From positions 1 through 64,000 of IMG/VR virus record IMGVR_UViG_3300035242_000035: a DNA stretch of 64,000 nt; one strand, 5' to 3'. Position 1 is the stretch's first letter. Every line of letters starts with the position of its first letter. The translations under genes were made by a program, and so were the position numbers. The notes under the pieces are model-generated. The model ran no database searches and was not told where the DNA came from. It worked only from the letters and a program-made list of their open reading frames with translations. This DNA comes from a virus. Below are positions 7,829-16,170 of the stretch, piece after piece.

Positions 7829-8652
7829 GGCGCCACCTTCCGCGCGAGCACCAGCGTGGTGTCGTCCCGCAGTAGTCCGGGCTCGACCCGGTGGGCTCCG
7901 TTGGCGCTCACCACCTTGTCGCGGCCTATGCGCGCCAACCACCGCCGCAGGCCGTCCTGGTTCTCGAAGACGGCGGGCCGCTCGAGGAGCTGGTGCAGGG
8001 GCCCGATGCGCTCCGTCGTCCCTGGGATGAAGCGGTCGGCCGCGTCGGCGAGGTCCCCAGCGCCGTCCGTCCCGACGATGAGCGTGGCCACGTCATCCAC
8101 GAGACGCCGGTGGTGGGTCCTGATTGTCAGAAGGTCGTCCGGGATGGACGTGGGCCTGTTCTTCAGGACGCCGTAGGCCAGATACGGCGGCTCGTTCCCC
8201 GCCTGCGGCTTCAGCCGCAGGGTCTCCCCGTTCACTGCGAGCAGGCCGTCCCCGCATGAGAAGGTTCGGAGGACCCCGCCGCTCGCGATCGCCCCCACCA
8301 CCGTGAAGAGCAGGCTCTCCACGACGGCGAAGCCGTGCAGACCAGGCGGCGCCAGCATCTCGGCCATCGCGAGAAGACGGTGCCGGACGGCCAGGGTGAC
8401 AGCCACCGTCCAGGCGCCATCGTCGTGGACCCGCCCGCCCTCGGCCTCGCTCGCCACGGCGTACGCCACCATCCGCGCCCCGGCGATAGCCCCCACCTCG
8501 CTCCGCGGGCTGCCGCTGCATCCGTCGCAGACGACGGCTACGAACCCGCCGTCCGGCAGTCGCAGGGTGAACGCGGCGTCCTGATTATTCCTGCCGACGA
8601 GCTGGTGTGGCCGGCCCGGCATGCTGCCGACCGCGAGTTGGAAGGTCGTCAC
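7825..8652 (-). CDS. PP2C-type protein phosphatase, YegK type
   Basis: 275 residues starting at GTG 8652, which overlaps the upstream stop (GTGA). PP2C metal motifs are visible: NNQDAAF near the N-terminus, VVCDGCSGSPRSEVGA, then FSCGDG, VGTDGAGD and a C-terminal RDDTTLVLAR. The family removes phosphate from Ser/Thr using two Mn or Mg ions. It is translationally coupled to the kinase that follows, the same pairing as YegK with YegI in E. coli. Confidence 0.85.
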   Translation of the reverse strand: MTTFQLAVGSMPGRPHQLVGRNNQDAAFTLRLPDGGFVAVVCDGCSGSPRSEVGAIAGARMVAYAVASEAEGGRVHDDGAWTVAVTLAVRHRLLAMAEMLAPPGLHGFAVVESLLFTVVGAIASGGVLRTFSCGDGLLAVNGETLRLKPQAGNEPPYLAYGVLKNRPTSIPDDLLTIRTHHRRLVDDVATLIVGTDGAGDLADAADRFIPGTTERIGPLHQLLERPAVFENQDGLRRWLARIGRDKVVSANGAHRVEPGLLRDDTTLVLARKVAP

Positions 8653-9293
8653 CGTCCGGCCCTCCAGCGGTTGAGGAACAGTTCGCGGGCGCGCCCCTCG
8701 CACGCGGGGAGCACGTCCTCCACCGTGAGCCCCCGGAGGGTCGGCGGCAGCCATGCGTCCGGCGAGTCGCCGAACGGTTGCACCATCACGAGCCGCTCCA
8801 CCGCCTCGCCCGCCCGCCAGCGTTCGCGCGCGGAGGGTGGCGCGGCGGCCACGAGCCACACGTCACCGGCGCTCGTCTCCACGACGACGGCGGCCCACGT
8901 CCTTTCGACCTCACGCGCGAACCTGGCGCCGATCACCTCAAAGATGCCCGCGGCCGTCGAAGCCTGGCGGTTGCGGCACCCGGCGCACACCAGACGGCCG
9001 TCGGGCCCGGACACCGCCTGGCTGATCGCCGCGTCGTCCAACTCGGCGGAGCACCCGTCGCAGTGCACGAGGTCTTCCACGACGAGCTCGCCCGGCTCGC
9101 CGTTCGGGGTCCTGTAGCCCAGGTAACGCCAGCCGTTGTCCGGGTCGTGGGTCCAGAACGACGCGCCGTCCGTCTGCTCGGCGCACCCGAGGTCCCCCAG
9201 CCTCACCTCGAAGACGCGCGCGCCTCCGCTCTCGGTCGGGCGGAAGGTGATTCGGTGGGTGGGTACGAACTTCACTGCGGCGTCTGGGTCCAC
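8649..9293 (-). CDS. Unknown protein with C-x2-C pair, first gene of kinase/phosphatase operon
   Basis: 214 residues from GTG 9293, preceded by GGGAGG. Two C-x2-C pairs (CDGC and CAGC, residues about 78-107) separated by 26 residues make a zinc-finger-like insertion. The flanks look like a mixed alpha/beta domain. It heads the operon and overlaps the PP2C start. I do not recognise the family; position suggests a sensor, adaptor or substrate of the phosphorylation circuit. Confidence 0.7.
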   Translation of the reverse strand: MDPDAAVKFVPTHRITFRPTESGGARVFEVRLGDLGCAEQTDGASFWTHDPDNGWRYLGYRTPNGEPGELVVEDLVHCDGCSAELDDAAISQAVSGPDGRLVCAGCRNRQASTAAGIFEVIGARFAREVERTWAAVVVETSAGDVWLVAAAPPSARERWRAGEAVERLVMVQPFGDSPDAWLPPTLRGLTVEDVLPACEGRARELFLNRWRAGR

Positions 9294-9490
9294 GTCGGCC
9301 TCCCTGATTGCTCGCTCTTGGTGTTCGTGGTTGGACGGGCGAGCCTTCCTCCGCCCAACCCCGGCCGCGAGTTATCCTCGCGGCGGTGCGCAATAGGTCT
9401 TTGCTGGTGGAGCCTTCCGCCGCGTACCGCCAAGCCTGCGTCCACCACCGCGCGCTTCACGCGCTCGCGCGGGTATGCCTGGCCCGGCGG

Positions 9491-9772
9491 CTAGGCTGGT
9501 ATCTCCACTTCCCCGGCGAGGATGCGGCCGGCTTGCTCGGCCCACTCCGGCGCCTTATCCCGGTTCCATTCCTCTGCGCCGAAGACGGCGTTGTTGAAGA
9601 CGTATTGCAGTTCATGCCACCGCTGACCGATGCTCTCCGGGGCGGTGAACGCGACAGCCATCTTGAGTCGCTGGAGGTTCCGGCGCAGTTGGCTCCTATC
9701 CTGCGGCACATGTTGGAGCATCGCATCGATCACCTTCGCGATGTCGCGGGGCTTCCACTTGGGTGCTGGCAT
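9491..9772 (-). CDS. Hypothetical protein, 93 aa
   Basis: Starts at ATG 9772 after GAGGACGACCG. Basic N-terminus (MPAPKWKPRD) followed by mostly helical sequence with aromatic patches (RWHELQYVF, EEWNRDKAPEW). Its first 43 bases lie inside the 3' end of the upstream gene in another frame, a longer overlap than usual here. Last gene of the leftward block that begins at 11251. No function recognised. Confidence 0.6.
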   Translation of the reverse strand: MPAPKWKPRDIAKVIDAMLQHVPQDRSQLRRNLQRLKMAVAFTAPESIGQRWHELQYVFNNAVFGAEEWNRDKAPEWAEQAGRILAGEVEIPA

Positions 9773-10122
9773 CGGTCGTCCTCGTCGGCTTCGCGTTGAT
9801 CACCGCGACCTGCGGGTTGCAGCGCTGGAAGGTTGTTCCACCAATTCACGCCAGCGTCGGGAACCGAAGAGAACCCCCAAAACGTGTTGCCATCTTCGGT
9901 CGGCACAGCAGCCACGAGCCAACCGATGGTGTGGGCCGACCGTGAGTCGGGGCGTTCTCTCTTCTGGTCCTTCAAAGCGCACTTGGTGCAGAACAACGCG
10001 GTCGAGCGGGCGTAGGTCTGGTACTCGCGGTACAGGCGGACTCCAGAAGCCCCGCAACCACAGTGGTACTCGGCCGGAGCAGCCTTGTCTGTGTACTTGA
10101 ACGGCGAGGTCTTGACGGTCAT
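9730..10122 (-). CDS. Hypothetical protein with zinc-binding cysteines, 130 aa
   Basis: An N-terminal metal-binding element is visible: CGCG near residues 21-24 and CTKC near 45-48. The middle part (IGWLVAAVPTEDGNTFWGF) is beta-like, and the C-terminal tail is polar and probably disordered because it overlaps the next gene. Start ATG 10122 lies six bases after the stop of the membrane-protein gene. Function unknown. Confidence 0.6.
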   Translation of the reverse strand: MTVKTSPFKYTDKAAPAEYHCGCGASGVRLYREYQTYARSTALFCTKCALKDQKRERPDSRSAHTIGWLVAAVPTEDGNTFWGFSSVPDAGVNWWNNLPALQPAGRGDQREADEDDRCQHPSGSPATSRR

Positions 10123-10128
10123 TTCAGT

Positions 10129-10638
10129 TTACCCGTCCCACGTGGTGCCGACATCGGTCCTCCTGGCCGGCTGCGCGCGGATCGCAGCGACGAGGGCGTG
10201 CCGGTACTGGTCGGCGCTCAGCGTCCGGCGCAGCGCCCAGAGAATTCGGAGCAGTTCGGCGCGGCGCTTTGTGCAGCGGTAGAGGCGTCTCCAGACGGGA
10301 TACATCCCCTGGAGCCCCAGTCCGGTGATCGCGAGCACCGGTAGCTTGTCGTCCAGCAGCGGGCGGAAGGCCGCGATCATCGAGCACAGGAACAGCAGGT
10401 TCATGTACTTGGCGAGCGCGCCGTAGCACGAGACCATCTTCGCGCGCGGGTCGGGCCCGAACTCGGCCACGCGGTCCGAGATGGACCAGCCGCGCGAGCC
10501 CAGGTAGCCGGCGACCACCGCGACGGCCGACAGATAGTCCACGCGCCCGGCGAGCACCTGCTCCACGGACCACGCCAGGCAGAGCAGGGCGTAGATGACG
10601 GCCGCCTCTAGGTGCCAGGTCTTCAGCTTGCTGTTCAC
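10129..10638 (-). CDS. Membrane protein, 169 aa
   Basis: Starts at GTG 10638, overlapping the upstream stop (GTGA), with GGAGAGG ahead of it. Hydrophobic stretches near residues 14-32, 36-50 and 80-115 suggest three to four transmembrane helices, and the C-terminal third is basic and helical. It could be a holin-like or superinfection protein; nothing specific supports either. Confidence 0.65.
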   Translation of the reverse strand: MNSKLKTWHLEAAVIYALLCLAWSVEQVLAGRVDYLSAVAVVAGYLGSRGWSISDRVAEFGPDPRAKMVSCYGALAKYMNLLFLCSMIAAFRPLLDDKLPVLAITGLGLQGMYPVWRRLYRCTKRRAELLRILWALRRTLSADQYRHALVAAIRAQPARRTDVGTTWDG

Positions 10639-11180
10639 GGTGCCTCTCCACAGAAGACGAGATCCTTCAGGCGCTCCGCCGGCTGGAGGCCCTGGTGCGC
10701 GGCGCAGATGGGCGCACCGGCCTCGTGCTCCTTCCCGAGTCGGACCTGGCCATCGACTACGGCTCCGACATGGAACGGGATAACCATCGTCCAGACCGCA
10801 TGGGCTCCACGGCATTCAGCGCACGGCTGGGTGCCGGAGGGGAAGCAGCGGAAGAGGCCAGCGAGCAGTTCCGGTAGATCGCCGGCGCCGATCATCCCAA
10901 CGGCCACCTGGTCGCAGGTCACGATGGCCTGGAGGCGCTCCACGACGTGGAGCGGGTGATCGGAGCAGACGACTGCGCCGGCTGGCAACTCGGCGCCGAG
11001 TTGGACGGAGAATGCCTGAAGGGTGCCGGCCTGGAACGGCACCAGCATCGTCCAACCCGACCTGATCTTCCTGCCGCACTGTTGGCACGGAGCGGAGGGC
11101 TTCAGCTTGACGAACCTGATGACCGCCGTCGTGCCTGGGTGGAAACCGGGGTTCTCGGCCGCCGGGTAGAAGCGCTTCAT
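10635..11180 (-). CDS. Protein with two zinc-finger-like repeats, 181 aa
   Basis: Starts at ATG 11180, overlapping the stop of the 24-residue leader ORF (ATGA). The protein looks duplicated: CQQCGRKIRSGWTMLVPF in the first half and CAECRGAHAVWTMVIPF in the second, each followed by a Gly-rich strand and a later C/H pair (VCSDH, ICAAH). This suggests two tandem zinc-binding domains of about 80 residues. Function unknown. Confidence 0.7.
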   Translation of the reverse strand: MKRFYPAAENPGFHPGTTAVIRFVKLKPSAPCQQCGRKIRSGWTMLVPFQAGTLQAFSVQLGAELPAGAVVCSDHPLHVVERLQAIVTCDQVAVGMIGAGDLPELLAGLFRCFPSGTQPCAECRGAHAVWTMVIPFHVGAVVDGQVRLGKEHEAGAPICAAHQGLQPAERLKDLVFCGEAP

Positions 11181-11251
11181 GACGCAGCCCCCGGAACGTC
11201 TGGATCGACGGTGACAGAGTAGGAAGCGGCGCTGTTCGCGGGGAACTGCAT
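11177..11251 (-). CDS. 24-residue leader peptide
   Basis: Tiny ORF from ATG 11251 to a TGA that overlaps the next ATG (ATGA). It has the strongest translation signal in the neighbourhood (GGAAAGGAGAGG, six bases before the ATG) and lies directly downstream of the promoter at 11305-11332. It probably acts as a coupling leader that loads ribosomes onto the operon; the peptide itself may also be functional. Confidence 0.5.
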   Translation of the reverse strand: MQFPANSAASYSVTVDPDVPGAAS

Positions 11252-11304
11252 GGGGTGCCTCTCCTTTCCACTGCGCGCCCGGCCTTGCCCGCCAGACGAG
11301 GCGA

Positions 11305-11332
11305 ATAATACACGTTCGGAGTCCAGATGCAA
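11305..11332 (-). promoter_or_regulatory. Phage promoter with palindrome-derived spacer (copy 1)
   Basis: Leftward: -35 TTGCAT at 11332-11327, 16-base spacer containing GGACTCCGA, -10 TATTAT at 11310-11305. It matches the promoters at 19658, 42683 and 36990 in box spacing and spacer centre, but its inverted repeat is the most degenerate of the four. It serves the 11251-9491 operon. Confidence 0.75.
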
Positions 11333-11394
11333 GGCATTGCGTTCTGGATGCGGAACGGTAGTAGCCTCGCGCCGTCGCCAACCCGGAGGACCAC

Positions 11395-11868
11395 ATGTTG
11401 AAACCGCTGAAGTGGTTGTTCTTCTTGGTGCTTGCCCTGCCGGGGCTCGCGCTCGCGCAGCAGGCCCGGCCGTTCGACCCCGGGCAGGTCGCCAGTGGCG
11501 GACCGATTGACGGCTCCGCGCTCGTCCTCCTGCTCGTCCGAGCCGTGCAGGATGGGCAGTGGCTGCTCGTGCTGAGCCTGGTGGTGATCGGCTCGGTGTG
11601 GTTCTCGCGCTCGTTCCTGGGGCCCTACGTGCCGTGGCTCGCGACCTCGCGCGGCGGCGCGGTGCTCTCGCTGGTGGGCGGTCAGGCGGCGGCCTTCGCC
11701 AACGCCGCCGTGACCGGCCAGATGGGCATGGAGACCCTTGTCCGCGGGCTGGTAGCGGCGTTCATCGCCTCCGGTGGGTGGAGCCTCATCAAGGCCATCC
11801 TGCCGGAGCCGAAGCGGGAGCATCTGGGCGAGGATCAGGGGCTGGGCACTGCAGCACGTGGCCCATAG
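11395..11868 (+). CDS. Membrane protein, holin-like candidate
   Basis: 157 residues, ATG 11395 preceded by GGAGG. A signal peptide or first helix covers residues 1-21 (ends ALAQQ), then three hydrophobic segments near 56-76, 86-105 and 115-136, and a charged C-terminal tail. Length, helix count and charged tail fit a holin, but it is not adjacent to a lysin. It and the next gene form a rightward island inside a long leftward region, so it is probably expressed at a different time. Confidence 0.65.
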   Translation: MLKPLKWLFFLVLALPGLALAQQARPFDPGQVASGGPIDGSALVLLLVRAVQDGQWLLVLSLVVIGSVWFSRSFLGPYVPWLATSRGGAVLSLVGGQAAAFANAAVTGQMGMETLVRGLVAAFIASGGWSLIKAILPEPKREHLGEDQGLGTAARGP

Positions 11869-11871
11869 GGC

Positions 11872-12150
11872 ATGTCCGACATGAACACGCCCAACTGCCC
11901 GCCGGGACACAATAAGATGTACCTGGAGATTCCATCGGTCGACGGTGAGAGGCTCGTGGTTAGCCACGAGGCTGTCGTGCTGCCCGGGACGAATTCGGAA
12001 GGGTGCTTCTGGGAGGGGTCCGTCGATCTCGTCCATGGCGAGAAGACTGTGATCTGCCTCACGTTTGATGAGGCGGTGAAGGTTCGAGACGCGCTGATCG
12101 CCTTCATTCGGGATCACCAGCCGGCAGCCGACACGCCTCAGCGGCAGTAG
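11872..12150 (+). CDS. Hypothetical protein, 92 aa
   Basis: Four bases after the membrane-protein gene, with no clear ribosome-binding site, so probably coupled to it; ATG 11881 is an alternative start. The peptide has beta-strand pairs (LEIPSVDGERLVVSHEAVV) and a C-terminal helix (FDEAVKVRDALIAFIRDH), a believable small fold. Its 3' end overlaps the convergent 12138-12578 gene by 13 bases. Function unknown. Confidence 0.55.
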   Translation: MSDMNTPNCPPGHNKMYLEIPSVDGERLVVSHEAVVLPGTNSEGCFWEGSVDLVHGEKTVICLTFDEAVKVRDALIAFIRDHQPAADTPQRQ

Positions 12151-12578
12151 GTCTTCAGCAGGTGGGCCCAGAAGTCGGCGGCCACGCCGAGCGCGCGCCG
12201 CGCCCTGGCCCAGTTCGGCGCGCACCACTTGCACGGGCAGGCGATCTTCCCGGTGTGGACGTCCTGGTCGAGCAGCTTGGGGACGCCGACCTCCTCAAGG
12301 ATCTCGTAGATTTTGAAGACCGAGCAGCAACACCTGAGCGTCAACTCGCCGAAGCCGCTGCCGTTCGGCACCCGGTTCTCCACGCGCCAGTCCCACGGCA
12401 GGATCTGCCAGTGCCAGTCGCAGGTGATCCGGCCCCGAGGGATGGTGGTGGGGCAGGGCTGGATGGGGCACGGCTTACCGTTGCGGACCTTGTGCGGTTG
12501 CACCGGCTGGCCATGCTCCTCGCGCAGCCGGGCCTTCTCGGCCGAGGCGCTCACCATCCTGCGCGGGTCCACGCTCAT
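12138..12578 (-). CDS. Cysteine-rich hypothetical protein, 146 aa
   Basis: Contains many cysteines in pairs: CPIQPC, TLRCCCS, and CPCKWC near the C-terminus, the last looking like a metal site. A central WHWQILPWDWR stretch is aromatic. It overlaps the upstream gene by four bases. Possibly a zinc or iron-sulfur protein; no family recognised. Confidence 0.6.
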   Translation of the reverse strand: MSVDPRRMVSASAEKARLREEHGQPVQPHKVRNGKPCPIQPCPTTIPRGRITCDWHWQILPWDWRVENRVPNGSGFGELTLRCCCSVFKIYEILEEVGVPKLLDQDVHTGKIACPCKWCAPNWARARRALGVAADFWAHLLKTYCR

Positions 12579-12814
12579 AGTGGCCCACCGGCCAGGTGCC
12601 CGCGAGCCTTCTGGTCGCTCTTCATCGCCCGGAGCAGGCGCCTCACGTCGGGCTGGTCGAGCGCGTTGCAGAGCAGGGCGAGCTTGGCCACCGCCGCGGT
12701 CGCCTGCTCGCGGTCGGCGTTGTCGCTCCAGTCCACCGCGACGCGCGCGCCGTCCAACTCCAGCACCACGGCCGCGTCCCCGGTCTTGTACTCCTTGCCG
12801 ACGTTCATCCTCAC
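12575..12814 (-). CDS. Hypothetical protein, about 79 aa
   Basis: Open frame runs from a TTG at 12829 that overlaps the upstream stop; GTG 12814 with GAGGGG seven bases upstream, or ATG 12808, is more likely. The sequence has short strands (AAVVLELDGARVAVDW) then a helical half rich in Ala, Leu and Lys. Function unknown. Start uncertain. Confidence 0.5.
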   Translation of the reverse strand: MRMNVGKEYKTGDAAVVLELDGARVAVDWSDNADREQATAAVAKLALLCNALDQPDVRRLLRAMKSDQKARGHLAGGPL

Positions 12815-12825
12815 GCGGCGCCCCC

Positions 12826-13386
12826 TCAACTCGGGACTTCAGCGGTGACCAGCCATCGCCCGACGAAGTGCCCGGCCGGGTTGGGTGCCTCCGGGTCCTC
12901 GCTGGTGACCCTCACCTCCTCGCCGACCACGACGACGACCAGGTGCTGGCGGAGCCGCACGCCGAGCCTCAGCGCCTCGGCCAGCGCGTCCTCGACGGCC
13001 GGGTGGATGCCGGTGTCGAAGAGCAGCGACGACGACGCCACCTCCTTGAGGAAGGTCGGGGCCCGGAGGTGGCCGCAGGCGTTGTCCTCGTCGCAGTGGA
13101 AGAGCTTCTTCTTCTGGCCTTGGAAGTCGTCCGGGACCAGCGCGCCGACTGCCTCCAGATCCGCCAGCCAGGCGGGGATCACGTCCTCCGCCATGGCCTT
13201 TCGCATTGCCTCCGCGTCCGGCTTGGAGGCGAGGATCTGCTGAACGCGCGCGGCCAACTTTTGCATGGCGTCCCTGTAGACGTGCGCGTCCAGCCACACG
13301 TCCGGGGCGATGCAAACGGCGATTGACGTCCCGTCGGGCTCGTCATTGATCTCAGCGCGGATGGTCCTGCTGTTCTTGGTGTCCAC
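12826..13386 (-). CDS. Hypothetical protein, 186 aa
   Basis: GTG 13386 is chosen because GAGGAGG precedes it; upstream in-frame codons are poor. The N-terminus is beta-rich (SRTIRAEINDEPDGTSIAV), the middle carries a CDEDNACGH segment and the C-terminus alternates strands (LVVVVVGEEVRV). Lies just downstream of the nuclease gene, so it may belong to the recombination set. No family recognised. Confidence 0.6.
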   Translation of the reverse strand: MDTKNSRTIRAEINDEPDGTSIAVCIAPDVWLDAHVYRDAMQKLAARVQQILASKPDAEAMRKAMAEDVIPAWLADLEAVGALVPDDFQGQKKKLFHCDEDNACGHLRAPTFLKEVASSSLLFDTGIHPAVEDALAEALRLGVRLRQHLVVVVVGEEVRVTSEDPEAPNPAGHFVGRWLVTAEVPS

Positions 13387-13446
13387 GTCCTTGTTCCTCC
13401 TCGAGCTAGTCGGCGCGTCATCACCAGGGAAGCGACTTCTCACGGG

Positions 13447-14385
13447 TCACCCCCGCTTGCAGATCCGGCGGAACGCGCAGCGCCGGCACTCGTCCAGGTC
13501 GTCCGTCATGGGGAAGTGCTCCATCGGCAGCGGCTCGTTCTTCGCGGGGTCCTTGAGAACCGCCCGCATGGCCGCGACGCTGGCCGCCATCCGCCCTCGG
13601 AAGGACTCCATCTCGGCCGGGCCCACGACGGACTCCCCCGTCTTCCCCTGCGTCAGGTAGACCAGCGAGACGCGGAGCGGCCCTGAGCCCGGCAGGACCC
13701 CGCCGTTGCGCGCCGCCAGCCCCGTGGCGTAGCCCGCCATCTGGTCTAGGTGCAGCTGCTTGGGTTTGCCGGTCTTCCAGTCCACCACCCACGCCGCCCC
13801 GTTGTCGTCGATGAACGCGAGGTCCGGCATGGTCCAGAGTTTCACCCCGTCCACCACCACCGAGGTCTTCTCCAGGTCCCCGTCGTCCACCGCCAACCAG
13901 CGGTCCTTGGGCAGCGTCCGGGTGCGCTCGAGCCAGCCGCTCTCTTTGAACCACCACATCAGCCCAGCCCGGGTGCGCTCCCAGACCATCGCCCACCGCG
14001 CCTGCTCCACTGGCTCCGAGTACTCGTGCTCCAGCAGGCCCCAGAAGCCGCGGCCGTTCTTGGCGTCGCGGCGGCCGTTTCTCGACGCGAGCCACTCGCG
14101 CCTGAAGACCTCGTGCGCCGCGCCCACCTTCTGGTCCGCCGACACGTCGAGCCCGGCCTTCGTCTCCAGCAGGGAGCGGGTGATCGTGTCGTGAGCGATG
14201 CCGCCGGCCCACGTCCAGCGGTCGTCGAGCTTCTTGAGTCGGTACGCCTCGCGTTGGATGCCGCTCGCGTCGCGCCGCCAACCACCCCAGCTCAGATAGT
14301 AGTTGTGAAAGTAGGCCCTCTTGCATTGCTCGAAGAGTTCGCGCCGCGAATGCGAATAGCTGAACTCGTTCACGAAGTCGCCCAT
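13447..14385 (-). CDS. PD-(D/E)XK nuclease, RecB/Cas4-like
   Basis: 312 residues. The nuclease core is MPDLAFID followed by AAWVVDWKTGK (Asp, then D-x-K), the active site of the RecB/Cas4 superfamily, with QMAGYA supplying motif IV. A Cys near residue 21 (EQCKRAYF) and a C-terminal C-x2-C-x5-C (CRRCAFRRICKRG) are positioned as in enzymes with an iron-sulfur cluster, so it is probably a 5'-3' DNA exonuclease of the Cas4/AddB kind. It lies next to the ParB-like gene in the leftward early block. Confidence 0.8.
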   Translation of the reverse strand: MGDFVNEFSYSHSRRELFEQCKRAYFHNYYLSWGGWRRDASGIQREAYRLKKLDDRWTWAGGIAHDTITRSLLETKAGLDVSADQKVGAAHEVFRREWLASRNGRRDAKNGRGFWGLLEHEYSEPVEQARWAMVWERTRAGLMWWFKESGWLERTRTLPKDRWLAVDDGDLEKTSVVVDGVKLWTMPDLAFIDDNGAAWVVDWKTGKPKQLHLDQMAGYATGLAARNGGVLPGSGPLRVSLVYLTQGKTGESVVGPAEMESFRGRMAASVAAMRAVLKDPAKNEPLPMEHFPMTDDLDECRRCAFRRICKRG

Positions 14386-14408
14386 CGCGCGCCCCCTGGT
14401 GATGCCGC

Positions 14409-16136
14409 CTACTTCTTCCTCTTGGCGCTCTTGCCCCGCGCCTTCCCCTTCTTCTCCGCCGGCTTGGCCTCGGTCCCCTTCTCTGCCTCCAACTGAGCGC
14501 GCACCCTGGCCTCCAGCGCCTTCACGTCCACGTCCAACTTCTTGCCCAGGGGGCGCAAGTCCTCGGAGTCCACCCCGGCCATGATGTCGATGAGGGCCAA
14601 CTCGAGGCCCCAGCCGGCGAGCTCGCGGATCGGCATCTTGCCGACCCGCTTCATCAACTCATCCAGGCCGCCCTCGATCCCGCGCCGTTCCGCGAGCGTC
14701 CGCCAGTTACCGACGTGCAGCTGCGACTCCACGATCACCCGCCAGCCCTCGGCGCCGAGCCCGCTCTTCTCTGTGCCGGAGACGGCCTCCTCGACGAACG
14801 CCTCCCGCGCGGCGCCGCGTACCTTCTCCTCGGCCTCGCGCTGCCCCTGTTCCTCGGGGGCGTCCTTGATCGACGGGCGGTTGTTCGCCTCGGCCCGCTG
14901 GGCTGTGAACCTGTGCCCCTCCTTCTTCAGAGCGGCCAGCGCCTCGGCCCGGTCGACCAACTCGTGGGGCCTCACGTCCATGTCCGGAACCGCCGTCACC
15001 GGCGGGATCGACTCGCCGAGCAGCTCCCGCCAGGTCCGCTTCCGCTTGTCCTCGTGGCAGGGGCCGTCCAGGTCCACGAACGGGGCGTTCATCGCCAGCT
15101 GGCCGTTGGGGAAGATCTCCTTGCCCTCCCTGATGCTCATCGCCTTGTGGCCCTTCTCCTTCGCCCGCTCTTGCTCGCGGGCCCACAGCGCGGCGACCTT
15201 CTCCTTGTAGCAGGCCGGCTTCAGGCAGTACGGCCTGGACCGGCTCTCGAAAAGGTCCCCAGGCTGCCGGTCGGAGTTGTGGGGGCAGGTGGTGCACGGG
15301 CCGGCGGCCATCACCAGCACGTCGTCCTTCCGGTCGAACGGCGCCCGGCCGAGATCCAGCATGTAGTTGTCCCGGATGTGCCGCGCCGCCTCCCTGCTCG
15401 GGAGCGGACGGCGGTCCTCCTCGCGCTCGGTCTTGGGGCGCATCGACACGAGCCAGGCCACGCACTTGGCCTGCTGGGCCGGGTCCGGGATGCGCGCGAC
15501 CTGCTGAGCCACCGTGGATTCGATCTGCTTCAGCTCGAGCGCACGCCGCCCCTCGGGGCAGAGATAGAACAGGGCGCGCAGGCTATAGACGTGGGCCTCC
15601 GAGCGCCGCATCTTCTCCGCCACCTCCTCGACTCGGCGGCCGAGCCCGCCCTCCTCCACCGGCAGGGTCATCCGGTAGTACTCTAGGCCCTCCTCGAGCG
15701 GGGTCAGGTCGTCGCGGTGGAGGTTCTCCGCCATCCGGGCGTCGAAGACCTGCTCGTCGGTCATCTGCCGGACGAGGGCCTGGGTCTCCTCCATCCCGGC
15801 CAGCATTGCCGCCCGGACGCGCCGATGCCCGGCGACCACCTGCAGTCGGCCGTCGTCGAGCAGCCGGAGCAGGGGAGGCTGGATGATCCCGTGCTGTCGG
15901 ATGGAGTCCGCGAGGTCGCGGAGCTTCACCTCGTCGAACGTCTTCCGAGGCTGCTCCCCGCCGACGAGCACATCCGCCAGGCGGACGCTGCGCAGGGCCG
16001 CGCCGTGCTTCAGCTGCGCCAGCAACTCGGACTCCTCGCGCTTGGAGCCGAGCACGGCCAGCGCCATCGTCGGCCCGGCGTGGCCCACAACAGCGGGGTG
16101 TGAGCTCTCGGTCACGGCTTCGGGTGTCGTTGCCAT
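14409..16136 (-). CDS. ParB-like nuclease/partition-type protein with cysteine cluster
   Basis: 575 residues. The N-terminal ParB/Spo0J domain shows QPRKTFDEVKLRDLADSI, GHRRVRAAM and the ENLHRDDLTPLEEG box, followed by a helix-turn-helix region (RVEEVAEKMRRSEAHVYSLR). A middle part carries CTTCPHN and CLKPACYK, the cysteine cluster common in plasmid and phage ParB-like proteins. The C-terminus ends in a Lys/Arg-rich tail. On phages these proteins act in DNA binding, CTP-dependent clamping or nicking; no parA is visible, so partition is unproven. GAGGAACCG precedes ATG 16136. Confidence 0.85.
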   Translation of the reverse strand: MATTPEAVTESSHPAVVGHAGPTMALAVLGSKREESELLAQLKHGAALRSVRLADVLVGGEQPRKTFDEVKLRDLADSIRQHGIIQPPLLRLLDDGRLQVVAGHRRVRAAMLAGMEETQALVRQMTDEQVFDARMAENLHRDDLTPLEEGLEYYRMTLPVEEGGLGRRVEEVAEKMRRSEAHVYSLRALFYLCPEGRRALELKQIESTVAQQVARIPDPAQQAKCVAWLVSMRPKTEREEDRRPLPSREAARHIRDNYMLDLGRAPFDRKDDVLVMAAGPCTTCPHNSDRQPGDLFESRSRPYCLKPACYKEKVAALWAREQERAKEKGHKAMSIREGKEIFPNGQLAMNAPFVDLDGPCHEDKRKRTWRELLGESIPPVTAVPDMDVRPHELVDRAEALAALKKEGHRFTAQRAEANNRPSIKDAPEEQGQREAEEKVRGAAREAFVEEAVSGTEKSGLGAEGWRVIVESQLHVGNWRTLAERRGIEGGLDELMKRVGKMPIRELAGWGLELALIDIMAGVDSEDLRPLGKKLDVDVKALEARVRAQLEAEKGTEAKPAEKKGKARGKSAKRKK

Positions 16137-16170
16137 CGGTTCCTCGTTCTAGTGGTGGTTGTGGTGTGGT

